A stretch of DNA of 64,000 bases from positions 41,836,770 to 41,900,769 of the forward strand of contig NC_085875.1 of NCBI RefSeq assembly GCF_034702125.1, read 5' to 3'. The notes under the pieces were generated by a model. The model saw nothing but the letters and a program-made list of their open reading frames with translations. It searched no databases and was not told the DNA's origin. This DNA is from Engraulis encrasicolus. Lineage: Eukaryota; Chordata; Actinopteri; Clupeiformes; Engraulidae. Both the position numbers and the translations under genes were made by a program. Below are positions 1-13,053 of this stretch, one piece after another. Numbering within the stretch: the first letter of the stretch is position 1; each line of letters starts with the position of its first letter.

Positions 1-157
1 ACACAAAACCCACTCCCAGCACAGCCAGTATTGATCACAGGTAGGAAAATTACTATATTTACAAAATAGTACAAACGAGACAACGAACAGGATGGTGTGG
101 TGCAGAGCCGTTTAGGCTCTGGTGTGGTGGAGGAAAACAAACACAGCACAGACTCAC

Positions 158-1310
158 CTCTGCTGTTCTGAATTTGCTTTACAGGGCAGGATTTCAGGGG
201 TCGGGGGTCAGGTGTTTTTTTCAGCGTGGCAAATATTTTAGCAGGAGATTGGGCGACCGGCAGCCTCTCCAGCATAACGCACGGATCTGTAGGACACATA
301 AAGACTCATATATGCTGTGTGACAATGACGTTTTAATAGTAGCAAGGTGGGGCAATGACGGCTAATGCCACTTATTGCATGGATTCATTTGTTGTTGTTG
401 TTTGTTTTCAGTTGACTATCTAAGACACGTACATTGCTGATTGGTGCATTTTGATGCTGATTTTTGATGCATTGCAGTACATAAATGACCAATTACAACC
501 ATACTTAATATATTTATTATAGGCATTAGTTGTATGACCACCTAACGCCTGAGCCCAAAAAAACGTCATTGATCCACATAGACATGAATGGACACCCCAT
601 CCAACGGTTTCTCTATATTACTCAGTGATGGCATGCCCATAAAACTCACTGTTTTGAAGAATCTGGGAAGGGGGGAGGGCTGGATCGATGTTGTTGATTT
701 CACACTGAATTCCGTGGGGCTCCTCGTTTAGCTCTGCGTTGTTTCTCTCAGATGACAGGGGTGATTCGGGGGAATTTGGTGGAGATAACGTAAGTGTTAT
801 CCCTTCCCTGCCATCCGAAGACGATGGGTACTGCTCGATATCCATATTTTCCAAATCCCTATGTGACTGCACGAATCCATGTGATGGTGGCAGCTCTTCG
901 CGTACAGCGAAGTTCTTCGTAGGGGTATTTGACACTTTGGCTTTCATCCTAGCGAATATCTTCACGGGGGATTCCCACTGCCTATTGCCAGCTGTTCTCA
1001 GAGCAGAGATTGATGGATGAACAGATGCATCACCACTCAAACCCATGCCGTTTTCGGATATGTGACTAAGCCCAAAGCTGATGTCTGGACTTGTATTTTC
1101 GCGACTCGTGGAATTGAATACGTGTGTCCCAAGAAAACGGTCGGGCATCACCGAAGGGTGTCTTTTCCCGTCATGGCAAATGACTTTCGGTTTGGCGGAG
1201 TCTTTTCCATGAGTGTAAACATCTCTGGAGGGTGTCTGTCGAGGCGTGCGTCCGTAGACAGGCGGGGCATTGTTCCCATAAAAATTGCGTTTAGACGGTG
1301 ACAAGTACAT
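158..1310 (-). CDS. mis18bp1: Mis18-binding protein 1-like (KNL2 family), 5' exons, partial
   Basis: In vertebrates MIS18BP1 is the part of the Mis18 complex that targets CENP-A deposition to centromeres; the function here is inferred from family. Two coding exons on the minus strand are visible. Exon 1 runs 1310 to 650 and ends at a GTGAGT donor. Exon 2 runs 286 to 158, between a CCTACAG acceptor and a GTGAGT donor. The phases fit (1 nt carried over), giving about 263 residues before the window edge. The protein is Ser/Pro-rich and has two short SP-x-KIF motifs, SPVKIFARMKAKV and SPAKIFATLKKT, which resemble the repeated SPxKIF-type motifs I recall in the N-terminal half of MIS18BP1. The SANTA and Myb domains would lie further left, outside the window. 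The start ATG at 1310 is the first in the open frame; an upstream 5' exon is possible, since a donor-like ACGTAAGT lies near 1334. Identification rests on these motifs, so it is moderate. Confidence 0.55.
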
Positions 1311-2052
1311 GACTATTGTACACTTGGAGGACTTACGTCTTGCCAGTGAACTAGCACCGCCCAGCTAGTCAACACCATGAAGAGGGGTAACAAAATGTGC
1401 TCGAAATAGTGGGATCGAAGATTAACAACTTCCGTGTAGTTTCAAATCCAACAAAGGATTCGTGTCCATTTCGTAGTCCTTGACTAGGATTAGTGGCTAC
1501 GTTTCTGAGACACCTACTAAAACACTCGACGCTTAGTAACTATGCACAAGTATGCAGTGCTATCGGTCCCGTTAGCATCCGAGTGCCCCTCAAAAGGCTA
1601 AACATATAAAAAACATATATCTTCGACTTAATAGCGACCAAAAGAAAATTGTAAAACTAAGTGTGATTAAAGACACATTTACCGTGAATTCTAATAAGAA
1701 ATCATGTAAGCGTATGAAACAAGAACCAAAAACAACCCTCCGTTTGAATTTTTCCGCGCTGGTATGTTTTTTTGCGTCATTTCCGGACAAAAAACTAGGC
1801 TCGTGGGAAGTACGTCATCAGCACGCGCATTGACTGCTGTAAACATAGTGGAGTCTCTGTGATAAAAAAGCACGTTGGTACAGGTAGTGTTGTTATCGAG
1901 CCAAACATAAATTATCCATGGTTTCCAATCTATTCGCTACCTCAGTGGTTTAGAAAATTACAAGAGGATGTAATGCGCTCGTTGGTATTCCCCTGTCCCA
2001 CTAAAGAAAATCGGACTTGACTGTAACATCAGTGAAAAGGGTTTGTGCCAGT
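1311..2052. promoter_or_regulatory. Divergent promoter region between MIS18BP1-like and F-box genes
   Basis: These 742 bp separate two divergently transcribed start codons, so both promoters must lie here. An ETS-like core (CATTTCCGG) sits near 1778-1786. I see no convincing TATA box and no other ORF of note. Promoter function is inferred from gene geometry only. Confidence 0.45.
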
Positions 2053-4738
2053 ATGTACACTGTCTGTCTTCCAGAAGAAATATGGATGATCGTGTTCAAG
2101 TATCTGTCAAAGTCAGACTGGCTTAAGATTCGTTCTTGCTGCAAATGTTTTAAGAGGCTCATAGACCATCCTTCGCTTTGGAGAAGTGAATTCATTGTGC
2201 TTCGAAAACTTAGGTCTTTCAATGATGGCTTCTGGAAGACACTGCGCAGAAGAACGCAGGCCAATGTTCGGGTGGTTAATGTTAATGGAAGACATTGGGA
2301 CATCATCGTCAAAAATCTTCCATGGCTGAAGGCAGTGATTATCGAATTCACAGATGGTCGGACTGTTGATTCTGATGTCCTGGCAAATCTAAACAGACTA
2401 ACCAAGTTGAAAATGTTGGTCATTCAGTCATTCGACCATGCGGGATTGGTCAAAAAACTACCATCAATGTCCCAGCTGGAACACCTGTCCTTTTGTCTGC
2501 TCCCCAGTTCTATTGGGCCTAACCTCCTTGAAATCTTATCTCAACTCAGCAACCTGACTTCGTTGCATTACCACGAAGGCCGTTCGCACACTCCAAAGCA
2601 CATTTTTCATGCAATGTTGAATGGGTTACCCAAGCTCAGGAACCTCTCAATCAGGTGGTGTTTTAATAATTCTTGGTGTGTGCCTCTGCCGGATGACTAC
2701 TTTGGTTACGCGGGAACAGCTCTGGATTCCTCAGGTGGGTTTAACTAATAAAAATAATAGTAATATAATAAGCATAACAAAACAAAGCTCTGGGTTTTTG
2801 TTTACCTGCCAAAATCCTACAAGAACTATGGCAAGTCTTGGAAAGATAACGATAACAAAATCCTTATTGTCAGGTCGTGGGGACTTTGCCCTTACCAGTC
2901 TGGAGCTTCTGAACTACACGGACCCCCTGCTGTCACCAGTGGCTCTGGATCACCTGCCCTTGTTGGAGAAGTTAACCGTCAACTACCACAGAGGGGCCAC
3001 ACACCGCAATACATGTCACCTCAAAGGTTGGCTTAGGAGTCTCAGTCACCTCACTGAACTGGCAGTCAATTGTGAGTCTCACAAAGCACAAACACAATTC
3101 TCTTCACTTCAATTCACATACTGTCTTTACTAGCTGTAGATGCACCGACGGTCTTAACGATGCATTCAATGCAACAGTCCATAAAGGGGTGGGGGTGTAG
3201 GGGGCTTCATATCATATCTCATATGGCTTGCCTAAGCAGTGTTATGCGGGGAACTGTTGTAGTCACTGCAGCTTTGATTATTTCAGACAGCCAACCACTG
3301 GGAGTCTATGCCGACACACTGCCAACGACACTCAGGAAATTGTCTCTTTCTGGCACTTGGGCGGAACCTGAGGATTTGGTCACAGTGAAGAGGACAGTAC
3401 CAGACCTTCTCCACCTAAACTACAGCCCTTTCGTTTACAACCCACACAACTTCTCTGAGATTCCAAAGGCTTTCAATAAGTTGCAAAGCCTGCAAATCAG
3501 GTGAGTATAAATATTGTATCAGTCATTCGGTGAGGATGAGGGGCAGCCATTGCCTAATGGCAAGGGAATTGCTCTTAAGGTCAGAAGGGTGTGGGGTCAA
3601 AGTCCACCCTTACCTCTTCCCAGTCGCACTCTTCAATCCATGGCTGAAGTGCTTTTTTGCAAGCCATGTAGCCCCATAATGCACGCCATTCCACCTGTAG
3701 AACGCTGTAATACTCATTGAAAGGTTAACTACCATAGTACTACACTACTATGACATAACACAGGGCCTTTAGTAATGCACTACAACAAAACAGCAAATTT
3801 GTAATGCTGTGTTCTAACTAGGGCATGACACGGAAGTGGATTTTCACTCCCGTCCCATTACGGTCCCAGAAAAAAAACCCGTCCCGTCCCATCCCGGACT
3901 GGAGTACAAAAAAACAAATCCCCTGCAAAGAATGTCTCCCAATCCTGCCCTCTCCCACTCAAAATCTAATCCCACTCGCTCCCGATCCTGTTTGTCTTGT
4001 TTCGTCAAAAAAATTAAAAATAAAATGAGGGGGGATTTTTTTGAATTATGAAAAAAAATCAGCGATCCCCAGTAATTCATGCTGTCCTCTCTCATAGCCT
4101 ACGCACACATCGTCTCCAGGGTGAAACTGTGTAACAATGGGCAGGTGTAGGCTACTTTTGGTTGTTTCAAATATGATACAAATCATCATCTATTTTTGGC
4201 ATTCCCGCTCCCGTTCATTTTTAAATTTTGACTCCCATCCCGCGGGAACCACAGGAATTCCCGAAGAATGTCATCCTCTAGTTCTAACGCTTAAAACTAA
4301 TGCTGTTCTAGAGACCTGTTACCTTAATAACTAATTCAAGCTGGCTATTCATCAACTAAGTGAAATTCTTGAAAAATAGGTTTTCAAAAATAACCTTGAA
4401 TAATAAGTATGTGATTTTCAGTTTGCCTACATACACTTGTGCAACTTTAATTTTGCTTGTTTTGTAAAAGTTGAGACACTAAACCAGTGTTCCCCTTTGC
4501 ATGTGTCTGTGGCCACCACCATTTCAGGTACCACGGTCTCTGTGCGAAGGATTTAGCAGGCCTTGGAGGAATGCAGCACTTGAAACGTTTGGTGATTACG
4601 GCTGCTCCTGCTGACCACAGTGCCATTTCCTCAGAGCTGCTCACTCAGGTTCAGATGCTGAGAGCGCATGGAGTTCAAGTTGTTCTAACACAGGGTGGGA
4701 GTGATGAAGAGCAATTTTTCATTTGCCACCCATGCTAA
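2053..4738 (+). CDS. F-box protein with LRR-like C-terminal region
   Basis: Four exons: 2053-2734, 2874-3071, 3287-3500 and 4528-4738. All have AG/GT boundaries and compatible phases, and together encode 434 residues. An F-box lies at residues about 6-45 (LPEEIWMIVFKYLSKSDWLK, then a Cys-rich stretch and the HPSLW signature), so the protein probably docks on SKP1 in an SCF ubiquitin ligase. The rest contains repeated Leu-rich segments (such as LEHLSFCLLPSS, LTSLHYHEG, LRNLSIRWC, LRKLSLSGTW, LKRLVITAA), consistent with degenerate leucine-rich repeats for substrate binding. The ATG at 2053 was chosen because the open frame upstream has no earlier ATG, and it has A at -3. I cannot assign an orthologue. 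The last intron carries a SINE and a hAT-type element. Confidence 0.7.
3527..3720 (+). repeat. tRNA-derived SINE copy (degenerate)
   Basis: It lies in the third intron of the F-box gene. A tRNA-like head (GGCAGCCATTGCCTAATGG, then GGTCAAAGTCCACCC as a weakened B box) is followed by the same body seen at 5828-6040 (ATCCATGGCTGAAGTGC). Both copies belong to one family of fish SINEs. Confidence 0.6.
3819..4280. mobile_element. Non-autonomous hAT-type element with 8-bp TSD
   Basis: The element starts TAGGGCATGACA and ends TGTCATCCTCTA. It is flanked by a perfect 8-bp direct repeat GTTCTAAC (3811-3818 and 4281-4288). There is no transposase ORF; the interior is rich in repeated CCCGTCCC/CCCGCTCCC blocks. 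An 8-bp duplication plus short inverted ends is typical of hAT elements. It sits in the last intron of the F-box gene. Confidence 0.7.
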
Positions 4739-4908
4739 GTATTTTCTATGGCCAAAACCTGGGGTCCAACTCAAACTGGAACCTGCTGTCCTGTAGACTT
4801 TTGCCTCTGTGGGAAAAACAAAGCTTCTCCGCTGTCAAAGTTGCGCTTTTCCCCATTCACACCCGATAGCAAATGAGACTTTTTGAATTGTGTTTTTGAA
4901 AGATATTG

Positions 4909-5037
4909 AATAAAACCTTGATCCGGAGTGGGAGGGTCGAGGATTATGTGGGGCAATTGAAGTTGTGTGGTATATTCTTGTTTTTAACATGTTTTTTTTC
5001 CTGTGTGCTTTTTGTTTGTTACTCATTGTTCAATAAA
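4909..5037 (+). terminator. Candidate poly(A) signals of the F-box gene
   Basis: AATAAA occurs at 4909-4914 and again at 5032-5037, 171 bp and 294 bp after the stop codon. Both are suitable poly(A) signals; which one is used is not visible. Confidence 0.45.
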
Positions 5038-5827
5038 AAAATAATAAGAATAAAAAAAGAATACAACTTCATCACCCATGTCGTCTTGCCTCACATCACA
5101 CTTATCCTCACAGCAAATGCCCTATATCCCAGATTACCAATACAGGGGGGTATTCTAAGAACCTGGTAAACCAGTTAAAAGTTATAAAAGTTATCTTGAG
5201 GTAATGGTAAATCGTCTAATAGGACAGCTGAGTCCACGTTTTCCTAACTATGACACCAGTGGGCTCTCTATTTACAGATTTACCGCTGCATGTCCATCTA
5301 CGCAGGTTTATCACATGAATTAATGCATTCAATAATAATGGTGAACACAGCAATATTAATGAAATAATGATTAAGTAGATGTTTAAGCATGTTTTTGTAA
5401 TACCCCCTAGGCCTGGACAAATACAACTAGTGAACTTTTCATGTATTCGACCCATGTTCAACCCCCCTTTTGCTGTATGTACCCCTGTGACTTCTCAGTT
5501 GTGCCTTCATGTATTGAAAACATATTGCCATTTCTTGTGCCTTAATAGGCAATTTGGCTTTCATGAATATTCCCCCTTTTGCTTTATGTCAATAATAATA
5601 ATACTAAAAACCAAAGCTACTGGTGAGTGTCAATCCCACTGAACCATAAGCATCACATACTTTCCCCTGCCTTCACCATCATTACAATTACCTTTTATGA
5701 AATATGATTGTAGCACTTAATTTACAATTAAACGTGTCCAGCAATTTAAGTGTACGTTGTGTCAAATTCCCTCTTCTCTTTAGCTTGGCTGCCACACTAG
5801 GCTTGTAGCCAGAACAACTAAAAACAT

Positions 5828-6040
5828 GGGCAGCTGTGGCCCAATGGTTAGGGAGGTGGTCTTAAGATCAGAGGGTTGCAGGTTTGAATCACACCCTTAT
5901 TAATTCCTAAATCTTCATCCATGGCTGAAATGCCCTTGAGCAAGACACCCAACCCCACATTGCCCCTCCAGGGACTGTAACCAATACTATGTAAATGACC
6001 AAGTCACTTTGGATAAAAGCTTCAGTGTAATGTAATTAAA
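5828..6040 (+). repeat. tRNA-derived SINE with LINE-type tail
   Basis: The tRNA-like head has an A box (TGGCCCAATGGTTAGGG) and a B box (GGTTTGAATC). The body and the 3' end AAGTCACTTTGGATAAAAGC are the widespread tail shared by fish V-SINE/HpaI-like SINEs and their partner LINE. It lies between the 3' ends of the F-box gene and crls1, in otherwise plain sequence. Confidence 0.7.
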
Positions 6041-6297
6041 TGCAACATGTCCTAAGAAATTGTCTTAATGTGGATCAACAGGCATCTATTGAATATCTGC
6101 TATAGGACAGACATCCAAAAAGACCAATTTAGATTAAGTATGCACATCATTTTGTAGCCTGGCTATCGCGCAGACCCTTAGTGCTTTGTGCATCTTCGTT
6201 ACACTTCGTGAGCCATCTGCGTGAGAACAAGGTTTATCATTTTGTAGCCTAAACTGACAAAAAGCCTCTCACTGACAAATATTATAGGGTTTAATCT

Positions 6298-6303
6298 TTT
6301 ATT
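6298..6303 (-). terminator. Candidate poly(A) signal of crls1
   Basis: A TTTATT on the plus strand (AATAAA on the minus strand) lies about 500 bp after the crls1 stop codon, in AT-rich sequence. Confidence 0.35.
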
Positions 6304-6798
6304 ATTTAAAATTATATTTTCCATTTTTTGTAAAGGTCATCATGTAGTGTGGTGTTCCTGAGGATGTTTGCCTCATACTGTCCTCATAAACAAATCAATT
6401 CAAACATTACATTTCCTTAAACGCGTTTCATAACTGGATGACATGTGTAACGTGTAGACCGGTAATCTAGATTATGCATATTCAGACATCATTCAGGTTT
6501 CATCTTCTGTCATTTTTTTCTTTAATCAGAAAACATTTCATTGATGATCCAAACAGGATGTTTAAAAAAAATAGCAGTAGGAACAAGTATTGATCAACTT
6601 ATTTGAATAGCTGCTTATCATCACCATTGATGAAACGATTCTGTTTGGAGACAGCAAATCAACTGGGACTTTAAAAGAAAACATCTAGTGAGCAAGGTCT
6701 TCGCTTCAGAGTTCTTATCCGTGTATTTCCTCAGCTTGATTATCCAACATCTGTTCCGGCTGCTATTGCTTAGAAGTGTGTTGTTTTTCACAATACAT

Positions 6799-9700
6799 TT
6801 ACTTTGTATTGTTCAATATTTTAACAGTCTTTCTACCATAGTGGTAGTAGCTGTAACCTGATGTTACTGTTGTCAGAGCAGTGATGTACCTGTGGAAAAA
6901 AAATGTTTGGGTTAAGATCAGTTGTTCTATACCTTCATTATCAAACACCTCTCTGACAACATCAGAAGCCTGCCAACGCCCCCCGCATAATGCCCACCCA
7001 ACATCATGATGACAGGATGAACCGGATGTGAACGTTTTACATGCAGTTTAGGTTTTTAAGGTACATATTCTTTGCTTTCAAATGAATGAAGTCCATTCTA
7101 TTCAAATGAATTAACATGCTTCATCATTATTAAACCCCCCAAGCCTCATTCAAACATTTGTACCAAGTTAAGTATTAGATCTCCTTTTAGTTTGATGGTC
7201 GCTAAGGGATCGCTAAGGGTCATGGGCACGTGTTCAGTTATTTCCTCATGAAAAGTTGGTTCTCAGCAGCACTTTATTTTTTAAAGCAGAACTAAATGAG
7301 TAAGCGTGAATGCATTTGATTGGGTAGAGCATTTAGTTGTGAAATGATGTGTGAAGTAGTTTGTGCTTACCACAGAGACTGGAGCCAAATGCTGTCTGTG
7401 TAGTGGAAAACTGGCGACGCCAGAGAGACTGCCACAAGGAGTAACTGAATAGCAGTATTCACCTGAAATGAACAGTACTTTCAATTTTCACAGCCACAAC
7501 ACCCATGCATTATTTTTCATCAATCCTAGATTTTACTTTCTACCCTGTATCTTCTTTCATTTTCCATTTCTGTGGGGCTGTACACAAAATAATGTGATGG
7601 ACTATCTGAAGCAAAATATAACGTTCTGTGTAGACCTTTATACACATTCTTCATATAAGAAAGGATACATGCATGCTGTTCATGCGCACATAAGTTTATT
7701 AGTATAGCAAACACTATTACTGCAAAGGGAAATGCGTTAACAGTTACCAATACTTCCTCAAATCTCTTCAGCTCTATCCGTTTGCAATGTATGAGGGGCC
7801 TACCTTGCTTAGTGATGTTGGCTTCAGTTGGGCTGTGGTGTAGCACGGGTTGAAGAACTTGCTCAGAGTCACCTGGTGAAACAGTGAACAATTTTTTTAC
7901 CTAATTTACTCAATTACCCTTCCACTACTATTGAGTAATTGTGGGGAGCGGGGAAAAAATCAGAGTCAATGATGTTTTTTGTTGTTGTTGCAGACGCCAG
8001 GTGGAACAATCACAGCTAATGCCTATAAATGAATTCAGGGATTAAAGCAAAAAAAAGTCATCTGACTGAACTTTTTTACCGGTTAGGCACCCGATCGAGT
8101 ATCACTCCGTAACCCAACGAAAACCAATGTAGCCAGGCTCTGCCCTCATAACGAAACATACACTGGTTTTATGCAAGGAATGGTGCCAGAGCCAGCACTA
8201 GGCATAGGCAGACAGGGCAGTCGCCTGGAGCAGAATAGGCCTATGTATTGAGGGCGCCAGTAATACCAAAAAGTGCCACAAAATCAGAACTTCAACCAAC
8301 ATAACACTTTACACTTCACATTAACAAACAAAACCTCCTTGGTGGAGGTAATGAATATTCATTATACACTCAGTAGGCCAATATAAACACTCAGTATGAA
8401 TGTACCTGTAGGTACTAGATCAGATGCTATGCTTTATGTTTACAGATGCCAATTTCTAAATACAAAAAAATGAAAGAGGGAAAGGGGGCAGGCCTAGGCC
8501 ACCAGATTGACAAGAACTGGCCGAGAATGGAGGGATAATGGATACTATATCAGACTGCAAACATTGAACTGCAATTTGGGGCATGTTTTGGTTATTTCCT
8601 CTTATTTCTACCCATTGTTTATGAATTGTTCACAACACTATGCAGAATGGATTCACAATAAGTGTTGCTTCAAAATGGTCTAGCTGATATCACAGAATTA
8701 TTGACTTGGAATTGCAATGCGTTGATACAGTGATCCCATTATGGTTTTTTTGTTGTAGTAGGCGGCTATATTTTTACTTTCCCATCAGAATGGGCAAACA
8801 CTGTTCTGGTGAAAGCACTGCGCATTGCTTGCAGTTGTATTTCTGACATTTAAACTAGTTGGTTATTTTGTATGTTTTTCACTATTCGTCCTGTTACAAA
8901 TAACTTGTTGATGTTTACAAACAGGGTGCGGTAGTCTACCTCTTGTATTCTACCGTTTTGAAAACCTATGGCTACCGGTAGCCTACTTTTTTTTTTGCTT
9001 CTCGATGTGCGGTGCCAGGCACACGCTTACCATTGATTTAAAACACGTCCCCGATTCCTACACGCACTCGTGTTCTCTCCTACAAGCTGACACGACGCAA
9101 GTAGACACGACACAGTCAGACATACGTCTATATAACAAAAGTAGCACACTTTCCCAAGCTTGTCGCGCAACTTTCCACTCGAATGAAGACAAATCACCCA
9201 CCTATCAGTCCTGAGTGCGCAGTGCGCAAATAACTGAACTCAAATGAAGCGTATAGTCCGAGAAGACGTTGAGCCACTCAAAAACGAGCACACACAACTG
9301 TTGCTGCACACTATTCCAGTTAGCAAAAATAGCATCACAGAGTAGCCTACAACAAGCCTTGAAAGTGAAACAAACACCGAAACAGCAATTATTGACCACC
9401 CAGGAGAACACTGCTTCCCAGAACAAGACGTGGCATAAAATATTGGCTCTGCCAGGGATAGCCTCCGTGACCCCTGTAAAATGAAACCCATTTTCAACTT
9501 ATTTCTTAAATATATCGGCAACAACAAAGTTAATATGCTATGATTACAGGTGAGACTGTAAATTATCCGTTGTCAGAAAGACAACTACAGCTAGTTCTAC
9601 ACGTAGCCAGACAAACGCGCTAAACTTTGAGGATGAAACGCATGTTATTACGCATGGTATATTCTAGCTAGCTGCCAATGATAGCCGTCCCATTGGGGCT

Positions 9701-12700
9701 ATGAATAATGTTAGTATAAGTAACAATGCTTAAAAGAAAAACCCTTCATGAAAAGGACATCATGCGCAGTCGAAGTAAACTATTCTTTTTTTTCTAACTA
9801 TCGCCACGGCAGGTGCAATGATAATGGAAACATACGTGTCCTACCTTCTTCCAGCTATGCATTCCATGCGCATTATTAGCCCATATAAGAATATCAGTCC
9901 AACCCGTTTAATGATTGTCATTGCACTTTAAAGACATAGTATTACACTTATTTTCTTTTCTGCCATCAGCAACAATGTTGGCTATTTGATTTTTGTAATC
10001 TCTCGCGCTGCGCCGCAACCGAATTGTTGACCGCTGGTGTACTTTTTTTTTTGGAACACGGAGGACCAGGGGATGGCTCAAAACTACTGAGCGAATCTGT
10101 TGTATGACACAACCGGTGCTGGAGTGTAAAACTAAATCCGTGCACCAAACACACCTCTCGTCCCCTTCTCATGGCCAGGAGTGCTCTCGATTTGAGTTCA
10201 GTTGGAAAGTAAAAATTGTAAATTAACTGACATGAATTATAAGGACGGAAATCCGTCCAAACGAAAATCCAGTTGACGGAAATCCGTCATAGCGACGGAA
10301 AACTTTAATCCCTATGAATTAGTAATTCTAAATTAATGTACAAGCAATGCATATGCGCCTCAAATAATGCAGTAATAACAAACATCATTGACCCTTCAGC
10401 ATCAGTTGAAATAGAAATCAGGAAGTTTCTTTAGTTTCAGAATGTACAGTATGTTGCAACAGCATTGGGCCAGAAGAGTCAGGTTTCTCCACTTAGTTCA
10501 CTCAGAAACAAAAGGACAATCTGGTCAATTATAAGCAACACAACTTCATCAGTTTTATGTATACATTTATGTACAACAGTTTAGGCCAGCTTTTTCTGTG
10601 GGTGCACTTGTACAACAGTTTAATCCAGCTTTTTTCACGAGTGCATCTGAAAGTAGTGTGTCCCAATACTTTCTAGACTGATGGGAAATGATTAGACATA
10701 GAATCCTTCAAATATATTGAATCTGAGTGAGTTTGGGACCACCACTACACACATCCACAACAAAGAAGAGTGAGTGAAGTGGGAGTGTGGAGAAATGGGA
10801 CACAGCCTATACCAATTCAGAGTACCATGTTTATTATACAGGAATTGTGTGCGTTTCACTTACTGGGGGAGGAACAGTTTTGTATCGGACATAAAAAACA
10901 GCAGCGATAAGGCCAACATCCCTGAAGATGACCAGAGCAGTGAGGGGAGCTGTTGAAACAAATCCATTAAAAACAAGATTACAGCAGTACTCCAGAAGCC
11001 AGATGTGAATTGTCATGGAATATGTAAGATACGTAATACATGCATATTCCTGCGTTGTGTCTGAATGTTAGGTGACGTCACCACGGTGTACGTAACTCAG
11101 TTGAATGCATGCAGTGATGTTGAACAGTTCAGTAAAAGTTGGCTGACGCAACGGAATCCAAAGTGTGAACATTAATTAGTATTCACATTTATTACAATGC
11201 CTCATACACACTGAGCTTCACAGAAGAGAAACTTCATTCTCATCACTCCATAATCTTGCTAACTCATCAGCCGACTAACAGTTTAAACATGGCTGTTTTG
11301 AAAGAGGCAGGTTCATCCATCCCACACCCAGAAAAGTAATGGAAGTGAATACAGATGGCACACCATTCTAACTGACTGGATCCATGTAAGCAGCAATTCT
11401 CTGTAGATACTCAATCTTAAACGACTGCAGTATTCTTTAGATACTTTAGATAGGTGCCATGTGGCCGACTGGAAGAGGTATTTGACAGAGGCACCTGTTT
11501 GCCAAAGGTAGGGAACCCAAGGCGGAGCCACAGTCATCGCAAAAGCCAGGTTACTCCCAAGTGCATTCTGTTTGTGCATTTAAACAGGGTGATTTGGCTG
11601 CACCAACAATGGTTGAATATACATGGTAATACATTTTGTTTATAACCTGACTGCGCGAACCTATCTGTGCACAACTCAATCTCTGATTGTTGGAAACCGC
11701 CGTCAGTCAAAAAATTGGCTCACGTGGTTGGCTGCCAGTGTCTTGCCCCTCATAACATTGTGTTGTTAAACACTGAGAACCCATGTATAGAAGCATGTAG
11801 CAGCATTTTTCCCTCTGGCATGGTGACCACTGCTCCTGCTAGTGACAAATATGTGTGAATATGTGTACCTGGGATGAGGCTGGCATAGGTCAGACTGACG
11901 TAGAGCACACTGATGAGGATCTTGTCAGCTAGCGGGTCGAGGGCACTACCCAGGGCAGACTTCTGACTTGGCCAATTTCGTGCAATCCAGCCATCCAGCT
12001 GACAAAGGGAGTAATTAAAAAACATTCAGCAAACACTGTGAATGCACATGAGGTCAGGTAAATTGTGGCCAGTCGTTGTGTATGGCCATGTACAACAAAT
12101 GCAAGATATTTTGTGCAAGAGAGTGTGTTCAAGCCTGGGTGTAGACTTACCAAGTCAGTGGCTCCAGCCAAAATGAAAAGGCCAAGTGACATGTGAAAGT
12201 ACCCCTCTATTATCAGGTGACCCAAAACTGGGGATAGCATGATCCTAGCCATACACAGAAAGTTTGGTATGGTCCATGGATTTTCATACTAAAAGAGGAC
12301 AAGAATGAGACTGAATTAACATGATGGCATTGTGGGGACAATAACACCTTTTAAGTTTGCAATACAGCGATTGGGGAAATAAACCATGTCAAATTGATTC
12401 CATACACTTACCAGTTCTTTAAACTGAAAATGTTCATGGTGAGGGGTTGGTGGCTTTGTAGCATCTTGTTGTTGACAAGATGCGCTTTCCCTTGAATCCT
12501 GTTGCGCTGGACTTAGCTCCTCGTCCAAAATAGGCTTTTTTGGACTAGGGCAGCAGAAACTTCTCACTCCAGAGTGAAAGGATAAACTTGAGAGTGGAAC
12601 ACCAAGAACCCGCGTGGAATCCCACAGTTGAAGGTTATTGCTTGCGAGATGTTTTGTGCGCCAGATTGAAGGCGTGATATTCGTTGTCCCTTCATTGAAT

Positions 12701-13044
12701 TTTGAACACGTTACATGTTTTCGTGGCGATGGGTTGACGGGCAGAACCTGGTACTGGGGGTGGTGGCAATCAATACCCTCGGCGGTGAAAGTTGACTTAC
12801 GGTCACGTAGTCTGTCATGGTGCGCTAACCTGAACCACTGCCCAAGAGCACAAACTTTGTGTTTGATTCGCTCGTGCCAATTCAGATCCCCGACGGTCGT
12901 TTTCCAGGGGGTTTTCGGACCCCATTTCTGTGGCGCTCCTTTGAACAATTTTTGGCATTGAACAGTGGCAACATTACTCTTGAGGCTAGGTACATGCCCC
13001 CTCACACAGCTGAAGAAATTATTTTTGCAAACTGCCAGAAACAT
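6799..13044 (-). CDS. crls1: Cardiolipin synthase 1 (mitochondrial)
   Basis: CRLS1 condenses CDP-diacylglycerol with phosphatidylglycerol to make cardiolipin in the mitochondrial inner membrane. Seven exons, read on the minus strand: 13044-12412, 12288-12151, 11998-11869, 10949-10864, 7872-7804, 7462-7371 and 6889-6799. All have GT/AG boundaries and the phases close to 412 residues. The CDP-alcohol phosphotransferase motif is complete: [11 protein letters not shown], then G-x3-D-x3-D in [10 protein letters not shown], across the exon 2/3 junction. The family blocks [23 protein letters not shown] and [12 protein letters not shown] are present. The long first exon (211 residues, against about 100 before the same point in human) begins with a basic, Cys/Phe-containing stretch that could be a mitochondrial presequence. 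An in-frame TAA three codons upstream fixes the ATG at 13044. It is transcribed in tandem after mcm8. Confidence 0.92.
8037..10313. mobile_element. hAT-like DNA transposon, non-autonomous, 2.3 kb
   Basis: The ends are an 11-bp inverted repeat, AGGGATTAAAG at 8037 and CTTTAATCCCT ending at 10313. They are flanked by an 8-bp target duplication with one mismatch, ATGAATTC (8029-8036) and ATGAATTA (10314-10321). Near the right end the motif GACGGAAATCCGTC and variants repeat several times. No transposase-like reading frame is recognisable inside. The element fills most of the crls1 intron between exons 4 and 5. Confidence 0.65.
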
Positions 13045-13053
13045 ATCCAACAC

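Noticed and set aside
2017..2052. Earlier start for the F-box protein
   Set aside because: The codon at 2017 is TTG, not ATG; the first ATG in frame is at 2053.
5828..5900. Functional tRNA gene
   Set aside because: A and B boxes are present but the cloverleaf is degenerate and the body continues into a SINE tail.
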